Shown piece after piece: positions 56,099 through 64,000 of a DNA stretch of 64,000 bases; within the stretch, counting starts at the first letter, position 1, and each line of letters starts with the position of its first letter. Source of the stretch: Hansfordia pulvinata. Its lineage: Eukaryota > Ascomycota > Sordariomycetes > Xylariales. Made by a program: the position numbers and the translations under genes. The notes beneath the pieces were generated by a model. It had not been told where the DNA came from. It searched no databases and saw nothing but the letters and a program-made list of their open reading frames with translations. The stretch is taken from NCBI GenBank assembly GCA_006538405.1, contig BJKQ01000004.1, positions 2,666,001 to 2,730,000 of the forward strand, read 5' to 3'.

Positions 56099-57552
56099 GG
56101 CGTCGAGTATGGATGGGTGCGCTGCGGGGGTCGATGGATGTGTCGGCTGGCGGGCTAAGTTGGGGCGTGCCGACGAGAGGGACAGGGCGACCTAGAGCTG
56201 CTTCTATGAGCTGGGTAGATGGCCAGAGGTGTGTGAGATGCGCGAGACGAGATGGCGATGCGTGTGTTTGTTAAGAGTCTGAGTTTATTGATTATCTGCG
56301 GCGCGGTGACGAGACACTGGAGCTATGGGGGATGGGAGAGTGTAGGAGTGGCGGCAGAGGGAGAGGCGAGGGAGGAGGTCCAGGTGATCGATCACTCGAA
56401 ACTGGGCCGGCCCTACCGATCTCCCTGCATGGAGCGCACACCCGGAGCACGACATGAACCTTGGAGAGTACGAGTAGCCTCGTTGAAGATTATCAATCCA
56501 ATTGGAAACGGCGTGTCGCCTGTGGCCGCATCCATGAGTGCAGCTCTCGTCTTGTTATCCATGACGAACTTGACGAGCTTGGTTACGTAGGGCGCGGTCG
56601 GCCTATCGGAGGCCTGCTATTCCTCAGCCGATGGGGCCTGTGGCTTTCTGGCACCTGGATAGGTACCCACGTACCTTACCTAACGTCGGGTGTCGCTCGG
56701 GTACGAGTACTCGTACTTAGGTACCTTTAGTAGGATGACTCTGATGCCCTACATGTACCTTAGGTACGTAGTCCTGTCCCCAGCCCGCCAGCCCGTCCGC
56801 GACCATTCTGGCGTACCTGCGTATTCCGGTACCTACCTCTACGAGTACAGGCCTGGATGGAAGAGGGCTCTAGGCCAAGGGCCGATCCCGACAGGCCCGC
56901 CCGAGGTTAAGACGTCATATCCGCACGCGCAGTGGTACGAGGTCGAGCACATCTGGACTTGCTCGTTTCAAGATGGCCGCGAGACCCCCCCGCGTGCCCT
57001 CGAAAGACTGACTGCCCCTCGCCAGATCGTGCCGTCTTGTGGTGCTATTCAGGTTGTGTCTGGTCTCTCAGCGTGCCCAAGCCACAAACTTCACATCTGC
57101 ACTCTTCACTCAGCTATTTAATCATAGGAGTTGTGGATGTATGAGTGTCAAGGTAGTATCCAGGTATGCAACGGTGTTGCTCAAGTCGGGTGCGCGTGTC
57201 CCCAGCTACCGATTGCGTATAGTCGAGATCCATTCCCCGCCGGAACCCGACCCCGCCGCCGTACGGCGCAGATAGCGAAGATAACACCCCTACTTTGTCA
57301 TATGCGCCGGCCCGGGTAAAGGAGGGGCAACTGTGGCATCGGCCCTGCCGTCGGCTTGAACCCCTCCATCCGGGTCTAAGCCATCGGCTCGTCAAGCTGC
57401 CTCGTCTGCCTCTTGATTGATGATCTAGGAATACTCGTACTGTAAAACCGTCAGTCCACCCACCCACACAGATAGGCTTTCACACGCATCCTCCCAGAGC
57501 TCAGGTGTCCAGCAAACACTCAGCAACCCACGCAGACATCGCCACCAACAAC
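56099..57552. promoter_or_regulatory. Divergent intergenic region, cytochrome b561 protein / allantoicase
   Basis: About 1.45 kb without a supported gene. It contains the palindrome GTACGAGTACTCGTAC at 56701-56716 and several GATA elements close to the allantoicase start. Confidence 0.45.
57271..57283 (+). promoter_or_regulatory. Paired GATA elements upstream of allantoicase
   Basis: GATAGCGAAGATA contains two GATA cores in the same orientation, about 270-280 bases upstream of the ATG; a third GATA is at 57471-57474. GATA factors NIT2/AreA activate purine-catabolism genes under nitrogen limitation and bind best to closely spaced GATA pairs. Function here is inferred. Confidence 0.5.
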
Positions 57553-58690
57553 ATGGCCGAGGACTACGGATACGACCTGGGGCCTGTCCCAGCCACCCGT
57601 ATCCCCTCCGACGACATCGACAAGACCTTCCGCTCCACCTCCATTGGTCAGTAGCCACAGCCACCTCTCCTCGCAACGCAAGTCCTTGCCGGCGCTGATT
57701 GCCTCTCTTGCGACAGACCTCGTTTCTGGAGCCTTGGGGGGCAAGATCCTCGGCTTCTCCGACGAGTGGTTCGCCGAGGCCGCCAACCTCGTCACCCCCA
57801 CCGCCCCCATCCGCCAGCCGGGCAAGATGGTCTACACCGGAGCCTGGTACGACGGCTGGGAGACCCGGCGGCACAACCAGGAGCCCTTCGACTGGGCCGT
57901 CATCCGCCTGGGCGTCGCGTCCGGCACGGTCCAGGGCATCGAGGTGGACACCGCCTTCTTCTCCGGCAACCATGCCCCCGCCATCTCGGTCGAAGGGTGC
58001 TTTGGCTACAGCGACGAGGAGGTCCTCTCCTGGAAAAGCACCAAGGGCCAGTGGGAGCCCATTCTGGGCATTCAGGAGTGCGGCCCTTCGCAGAGGTTTG
58101 GCTGGAAGTTGAATGCGCCCACCGACAAGCAGTACACCCACGTGAGGCTCAACATGTACCCGGACGGAGGTATCGCGCGGTTCCGGCTCTTCGGTCACGC
58201 TGTGCCCGTCTTCCCACAGGACGCCGATGCCGTTTTCGACCTGGGCGCGGCTCAGAACGGAGCCGTCGCCGTGTCCTGCAGCGACCAGCACTTTGGCACC
58301 AAGGACAACCTCATCCTGCCGGGCCGTGGCAAGGATATGGGCGACGGCTGGGAGACAGCCCGGTCCCGGGGCAGGGGCCACGTCGACTGGGCTGTGATCC
58401 GGCTGGGTGCCCCGGCTCTGATCCAGAGCTTCATCATTGACACGGCCTTCTTCCGAGGCAACTTCCCCCAGAAGTCCAAGGTGGACGCCATCGAGTGGCG
58501 GGGGGCCGGGGAGCCGGGTCCGGACGCGCCGGGCTGGGTCGAGGTACTGGAGCCGACCAAGTGTGGGCCCGACCAGGAACACGAATGCGACAGCGCTGTG
58601 AAGGACAAGCCGTTTACTCATGTGAAGCTCACCATCATTCCCGACGGCGGAGTCAAGCGGCTGCGCGTGCTGGCCAAGAAGGCTGTCTAG
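57553..58690 (+). CDS. Allantoicase
   Basis: Exons 57553-57646 and 57717-58690 (phase 1, 70-nt intron) give 355 residues, the family's usual length. The enzyme hydrolyses allantoate to ureidoglycolate and urea in purine degradation. Allantoicase is built of two related jelly-roll repeats, and both are visible: MVYTGAWYDGWETRRHNQEP with DWAVIRLGVASGTVQGIEVD in the first, and GKDMGDGWETARSRGRGHVD with WAVIRLGAPALIQSFIIDTA in the second. Each repeat has a FFxGN motif (DTAFFSGNHAP, DTAFFRGNFPQ) and ends in a THVxL..xPDGG strand. Known names are DAL2 in yeast and alc in Neurospora. Upstream GATA pairs suggest nitrogen control. The start MAEDYGYDLG is followed by the conserved FRSTSIDLVSGALGGKILG that crosses the intron. 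Confidence 0.96.
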
Positions 58691-59577
58691 GGGTGAAGAG
58701 GGGCAGCGTCAACTAGGGGCTTCTCAATGTACATATGAGTACCTGAGCAGGTATGCGTCAGTAGCTATTTCTACGCGATTTAATTATGTGAGAGCCCATC
58801 TATAATGAGATCGATCGAACTGGAATGCCTTGAAAGGAAGTATTCTGTTCTGGTGTTATGAGGTCCAGCCCAAAGCCCGAACGTCTGTTCCAGTGGGAAT
58901 ACTTTCCTGAGCTCCGAAGCGGCCTCACACGGTGCGCTATGAGAACTTGACCTGGAGTCGATATCGGCAATGAGCACCTCCACTCACGGCCACGAGACGC
59001 GGGGCAATCCCAGCCCACACTGACAGCCAGCGGCGTTTGCTGGATTGGCCCAGTGCCTCTACCTTACCTACTGCCGCGACTGCAGGCTTGTCAGGTACGA
59101 GTACCTTAGGTACGTGCCGCTGCTGGTGGGCTTGTGCCTTCTCCACTCAGTACCCACGCCTCAAGTCCCTGCCAGCTTTCTTGGGCAGCAAAGAGGGTGG
59201 CTTCTTCGAAGCTCAGATACGCGCGCAAGACCAGCTCAAGGTACCTATAAGTACCGGGCAGGCAGGCGCTGTCCTGAGCCAGCAGGAAGGCAGGCACGAC
59301 ACAGTCTCGGCGGCACAGCGCATGACGGAATGCTGGATGAACCTAGCCCACCTGCATAACTGATGTTGAATTTCAATTTCACGTCGAGCTGCACCCGACC
59401 GCCGCTCGTCCATCCACACTCAAACCACCGACATCCCGCCAAACCCTCACATCCCCAAGGCCGCTGCTGCTCTGCTCTGCAGGTTCGCGCACCTCAGCTT
59501 TCCCTCGCCAACCGCCCCAGTATGGTGCCGCACTCGCCCGACCCGGCCATACCCTGAACCGCCTCCATCCTCACACT
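58691..59577. other. Intergenic region
   Basis: Spacer between two genes transcribed in the same direction; no gene is supported. A GGTACGAGTACC palindrome followed by TTAGGTAC lies at 59094-59113. The final 200 bases are C-rich leader-like sequence. Confidence 0.45.
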
Positions 59578-62145
59578 ATGGATCCTGGGGACTCATCAGA
59601 CGGCGGGGGTTTTGGCGGGGAACATGAGCCATCGTCGCCCGCCACAAAGCCTCGCCCTCTGCCCGCCGACCTGCCGACATCCCTCGACGACCGCAAGACA
59701 TTCAGCACCGAGCTGAGGCCCGAAACCGAATTTTATGACGGCTGGCAGGGCCAGTCCCAATTCCTCACCAGCCCTATCCTCGCGAAGCCCCTCCAATTCG
59801 ACAACCTCACCCTCAACGACCCCGATTACGATGATGACCTCTCCAAGAACGTCCCCGACAGCGACACCCGCCTCATGGAGATGCTGGCTGCACAAGCCCA
59901 GCACCACGGCGGCGAGGCTTTTGAGGACGAAGACGCTATCGCGGACGACCAGAACCTCTCCGACGACCAGAAGCGCTCCATGCTGCAGAAGGCTCTCCAC
60001 ATGTCGGCCAGCAATGGCGATCTCCAGCACGTCCAGAAAATTCTCAACGGCAAGTCCAAGGCCTACGTCGACGCGAATGCCCCCGATGAGGATGGCACCC
60101 CTCCTTTGGTGTACGCAAGCTGCTTCGTGAGTGTCCCATGTCTCCTTCTCTCTTCTGGACCGAGTCCAAGCTGACCGTTCGACAATTCTTTCCAGGGCCA
60201 CGAGACAGTAGTGCAGGCCCTCGTTGATGCCGGCGTCGACGTGGACAAGCAGGACCGGAACCACTGGAGTGCGTTGATGTGGGCCATGACAAACAGACAC
60301 AAGAGTATCGCCAAGATACTACTCGATAACGGGGCTTCCCCTGAGGCCAAGACCTCGTCAGGGCGCACCGCCTTTGACTTTGTCGCCCCAGACAGCGAGA
60401 TGTCCTTCTATTTGCATGACAACGGCTACAACCTCGGCAATGCTGGCGTTGGCGACGACTTTTACAGCCCCGGCTTCTCCCAGGACAGGTTCGAGGAAGA
60501 AATGGCCGAGAACGAGGTCCGCCGCCGGATGATGATGGAGAGCGCGCGAGACTTGGAGGTTGACTTGGGCAATATGGGGATCGACGACCAGCCTGAGGTG
60601 AGCACTGCGTCTCATCGCATTTTTTGACCAGAAGACTAATCTCAGCAGCCTGTGGATGAGTTCGAGGAAGAACAAACCGAGTTCGACTGGACCAGGTGTT
60701 TGCACGACCAGATGTTTGTCTTTCAGGAAAGCGATCTCGACCGGATACTCGACATCATCATCACCAACATGCAGCCGCAGCGCTCTCCGACGCAAAAGCC
60801 TGTTCCCGCCAACATGATCTTCCTCAGCGCCCGCTACGCGCATTACCACGCAAGCCATGAGCTCCTGGCCCAGCTACTAGTGTCTGCCCAAGACAGGATC
60901 AACGAAAAGGTCGAGCTGCATCAGTGGGATATGACGATACTGGCTTTCTGGATGTCCAACGCAACTTTGCTCCTGCATTACCTCAAAAAGGATACCGGGC
61001 TCGTGGAAGCCACGACAGAATTCCAGGCTCAACTGGCCGAGCTCATCAACGAGATATTTATTTTGATTGTCAGAGATGCCGAAAGGAGACTGGACAAGGT
61101 TTTGGACCCCGCCATGCTCGAGCACGAGACGATACCCGGACTTGAGGACGTCACCTTCCAGCACGAATGGAAGTTGTTCAAGCGCAAGAAGGAGGTCAAG
61201 GCGGAGCCTCTCGAGAAGACACTGCGCCCACCCTCTCCCAAACAGCGCGCCAAGCCGGCCCCACGCAACGTCACCTCCCTCCTGTCCTCGACCCTCTTCG
61301 TTCTGGACCTCTACGACATTCACTCGGTCATCACTGCCCAGATCGTGTCGCAACTACTATACTGGCTTGGGGCCGAGCTATTCAACAGAATCATCAACAA
61401 CCGCAAGTATCTGGCCAGGACAAAGGCCATGCAGATCCGCATGAATGTCTCGGTGCTGGAAGATTGGGCCCGGACCAACAACCGCAAGCCCGAGCATTAT
61501 GAGCAGGGAGACACGACCGCATCGGGTGAGAATACGGTAGAGTCGGCTCGGAAGCATCTTGCCCCAGTCATCCAACTCCTGCAATGGCTGCAATGCTTCT
61601 CGTCGCTCGACCCCGACGATTTGGAAGCGCTTGTTGGCACATTGCAGCAGCTCAAGCGACTCTCTCCCGAGCAGCTGCTGTACTCGGCCAAATATTACAG
61701 ACCAGAAGTTGGCGAGAAGGGCCTCCCCAAGAGTGCGATGAAGTATCTTGGGGCTATACAGAAGGAGGCCAATATCAGGAGAGATCGGCGTAGAACGGCG
61801 TCTCCCATGCCCCCGGACAGTGGGCCCACGACGCCCGTGAAGAACAAGAACGGCCAAGATGCAGACCTGCCAGGCAGCACGCAGGGTACGCCGGGCAAGG
61901 ATTATGACGACGAGGATGATGTTCCGGAAGGCGTAACCAAGGACCCGTCCATGATGTTGCCGTTTACCCTTCCGACAGTGACGGACATGCTGATTACATA
62001 TGGAGCTGGATTCGGAGGAGTGAACCGGGAACGCGAGCGCAAATACATCCCGACGATTCCGCAGGAGTTTTTGGAGAAGCTTGAGGCCGGAAGCTCGAAT
62101 AAGCCCATCTACGGAGAAAAGGACTGGGAAGACGAGGAGGTTTGA
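59578..62145 (+). CDS. Ankyrin-repeat protein with dilute (DIL) domain
   Basis: Exons 59578-60126, 60196-60597 and 60646-62145, all phase 0, give 816 residues. An acidic disordered N-terminus is followed by ankyrin repeats at about 140-265 (LHMSASNGDLQHVQKIL, GTPPLVYASCFGHETVVQAL, HWSALMWAMTNRHKSIAKIL). From about 330 the protein is helical and contains the DIL domain known from the cargo-binding tail of class V myosins (FWMSNATLLLHYLKKDT, LFNRIINNRKYLARTKAMQI, IQLLQWLQCFSSLD, LKRLSPEQLLYSAKYYRPEV). Fungal proteins of this ankyrin-DIL type lack a motor; they probably bind adaptors or small GTPases and take part in transport or polarity, which is inference. The last-exon acceptor is a tandem CAG-CAG, so a one-Gln variant is possible. 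The N-terminal ATG is the first in frame. No frame problem was seen. Confidence 0.9.
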
Positions 62146-62353
62146 ACAAGGATTTGCCCATAGCTTCCAAGACACGCCCTTGGGGCACCAGGCTCCAGCC
62201 ACAATAAAACCTTCAACAATCACACGAAGAGTCAGCAAGCGGACATTGCACGCCATCCTTGGTCGTGTTGTCCAAGCGTCCAAAGATCAAAGTGCGTGAC
62301 CCCGACAGGCTTCTGAGTTTGCTACATAAGCCTTACTGATTGAGTCGATTAAC

Positions 62354-62472
62354 ACATACGACCATAGGATCAGGAAAATTCGGGATCCCGTCCGCTCTCC
62401 CATAGACAAGCCTGTTACCGTTGGATTAGTAGTTGGGTCGGTGACGACCAGCGAATCCCCAATGTTGTATGT
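62354..62472 (+). rRNA. 5S ribosomal RNA, divergent but structurally consistent
   Basis: The 119-nt stretch begins ACATACGACCATAGG and ends TTGTATGT, the conserved ends of Sordariomycete 5S rRNA, and contains CCCGTCCGCTC and TTAGTAGTTGGGT..GGTGAC..ACCAGCGAATCCC. The stems can be formed by eye: helix I ACATAC/GTATGT; helix II GGAT-CAGG with CCTG-TTACC and a bulged A; helix III GGGA/TCCC; helix IV-V TTGG/CCAA and GGTC/GACC. A TTTT Pol III terminator begins at 62472. It stands alone, as expected for filamentous ascomycetes where 5S genes are dispersed rather than in the rDNA repeat. Several positions differ from the form I remember for Neurospora, but mostly in paired partners, so it is probably a functional variant rather than a pseudogene. 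Confidence 0.88.
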
Positions 62473-63377
62473 TTTGCCTTTCTTCTTTTGCCTTTTGCTT
62501 TTTGTCCGTGTCGATTGCGTTTCACCCACACGAGCGAGTGTCCAACCGAGACCCATTTGATGGGCTGTTGCGCGTAAGGATGGCAATCGCCCGGCCGCGC
62601 CGCTGCGGGGTGGCCCGGACGAGCCACGAATCAATAAGTTACTGTCAAACAAGGGCGATTCACACGGTTGAATTCGATGTTGCTGATTAGCCTGCACAAG
62701 TGGCTTGCCAGATTGGTTTTGGGCGCGATAATCGATTTACCGTGCTCTCGCGGACTTGCACGGCCCGGAGTACACCTTGCGCATTGCCTATGAGTACGAT
62801 ACATGGGTGGGTGGGACGGACTGCGCCTCTCATCACGGCGGATGTTGTCGCGACAGGGCGCCTTGAGTCTGCACACTGAGGTGATTATGTGTGTATTTCC
62901 ACTCGGGGCGTCTACCGCGCGGCACTGTGGATGGTGGCTGTGTGAGGCGCGACGGTCGGTTCGACCGAAGAGCCTGCTGCGGCCTCCGCAGGGATCGGAA
63001 GAGGGGGGCGCCCAATCCTCGCCGTCAGCAAGCGTGTTGGTGGGGAACCAACGTGCTACGATGGGCCGCCTCGGATCAGGCTCGCGGTTGCGATTGCGGT
63101 GAGAGAGGAGGGGCGCTGGCCAACCAGATGCGCCCGCCGAGGCTGAGGAGGCTGAGGAGCGAGACAAACATAGGCCGAGTGAGGAAGCGAGAGATCGTCG
63201 TCTTCGCCAAGGCACACTGCGTCCCCCGACCACTCTCGCGTCTCTTCTCATAAAGGCCGGCGCGGCAGCCAAGGGGGCAGGCCGCAGAGCACTTTGCTCC
63301 TCTCTTTCTGGATCTCTCATAACTTCTGCAAGCCCTCCACGCGCCCGCCACATCGCATCGGAGACCCGCGCGCCGCA
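62473..63377. other. Intergenic region
   Basis: No gene is supported between the 5S rRNA gene and the partial gene at the right edge. Frames on both strands are Arg/Pro-rich and overlapping. Confidence 0.4.
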
Positions 63378-64000
63378 ATGGGTGAAGGAGACAACTGCTG
63401 CTGCCCACGGCTGGAGCTGCGGGAGTGGCTTGGACGTAGGTCTGACCCTGAGCCTCCGATGATCGGACTACTGCGTGCCCGGACACAGTCTGTAGAAGAA
63501 CACACCGCTAACGCGATAGCCTCGTGACCGAGACAACAGATGAATGGAGAACGAGGGACGTGCCGTTCCAGGACCTCAAGTCCCACCTGAGCGACGCGGC
63601 TGCGGGCGCCTGGAGCCCCTTTACGGAGCCGGCGTCGAAGCTGTGCATCGTGTGAGTCGGCAGCGAGACCCGTTCATCTCTCGTGCGGAGGCCAACAAGC
63701 TGACGCCCCTCCGCCGTCTCATAGCAAGGTCAAGATCAAAGAGGTCAAGGACTGCCGGAGCGAGTCGCCGTGCCGGCAGGCGCTCGCCGACAGCTTTGGC
63801 ATGCCCGAGGTCTGGTGGACCCCGCAGCACCTCAACTCGCCGGGCTACTTTGGATGCGACTACGTGCCGGTGCGCGGCGTCGAGGGCTTCAGTGAGTTAC
63901 TCTGAACCTTGCTTGCCCCTCCCTACCCTTCGCCTCTCTGTTCCTGGCATATCGGGAGGAGCCCTGAAATGGGACACCCAAACTCACACGCCCACCCAGA
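63378..64000 (+). CDS. Partial gene, unrecognised fungal protein (5' part only)
   Basis: Probable exons are 63378 to about 63441 (low confidence), then from about 63524 to 63651, 63725-63891, and a last exon starting at 64000, cut by the window end. The translation after the first junction reads LVTETTDEWRTRDVPFQDLK, SHLSDAAAGAWSPFTEPASK, LCIV/KVKIKEVKDC, then FGMPEVWWTPQHLNSPGYFG. A block of the type FG(I/M)P..WW.....N..GYFG is, from memory, found at the start of large uncharacterised fungal proteins that carry a C-terminal CorA-like membrane region; that region would lie beyond the window. The introns at 63652-63724 (GTGAGT/ATAG) and 63892-63999 (GTGAGT/CCAG) have good signals. The first exon and the start codon are uncertain. 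Confidence 0.45.

Overview
The window looks like a nuclear contig of a filamentous ascomycete, most likely a Sordariomycete. Genes are split by short GT-AG introns (about 50-100 nt), coding DNA is GC-rich with strong G/C at third positions, and the gene set (NUC-2/Pho81-type SPX-ankyrin-GDPD protein, ascomycete shugoshin, DASH subunit Dad2, allantoicase, CRM1 with Thr at the leptomycin position) is typical of Pezizomycotina. A dispersed single 5S rRNA gene at 62354-62472 also fits this group. I did not recognise any transposon, CRISPR array, operon or tRNA gene.

Layout. 0.6-2.7 kb: DEAH-box helicase of the DHX35 type (+). 5.2-7.5 kb: single-pass membrane protein with a long cytosolic tail (+). 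7.5-16.0 kb: gene-poor DNA with microsatellites and a perfect 168-bp tandem duplication. 16.0-17.4 kb: Ser/Thr-rich single-pass membrane protein (+). 18.3-20.6 kb: type-B carboxylesterase (-), divergent from a small multi-pass membrane protein (21.3-22.1 kb, +). 22.7-26.4 kb: Pho81/NUC-2-like phosphate regulator (-). 30.2-34.2 kb: exportin-1/CRM1 (-). 38.5-39.4 kb: small secreted protein (+). 40.2-41.6 kb: alanine-glyoxylate aminotransferase (-), divergent from retromer Vps29 (43.3-44.0 kb, +). 45.1-47.5 kb: shugoshin (-), divergent from Dad2 (48.7-49.3 kb, +). 50.8-53.1 kb: Arg/Lys-rich protein with TPX2-like repeats (+). 55.2-56.1 kb: cytochrome b561-type membrane protein (-), divergent from allantoicase (57.6-58.7 kb, +). 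59.6-62.1 kb: ankyrin plus dilute-domain protein (+). 62.4 kb: 5S rRNA. From 63.4 kb: the 5' part of an unrecognised gene, cut by the window end.

Functional themes are housekeeping rather than a single pathway: RNA helicase, nuclear export, retromer sorting, phosphate sensing, purine/glyoxylate nitrogen metabolism, and a local group of mitotic genes (shugoshin, Dad2, TPX2-like protein).

The most important caution for users of this sequence is that four genes (membrane protein at 5.2 kb, carboxylesterase, Pho81, shugoshin) read correctly only if one base is restored at each of five sites, each in or next to a short C or G run. After adding those bases every one of the four models has a length divisible by three. 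Sequencing or assembly error is the simplest explanation. Other points worth a second look are the Pho81 start codon split by an intron, Thr527 of CRM1, a possible targeting extension on the aminotransferase, structurally compensated changes in the 5S gene, and a recurrent TACTCGTA/TACGAGTA palindrome, found mostly between genes.
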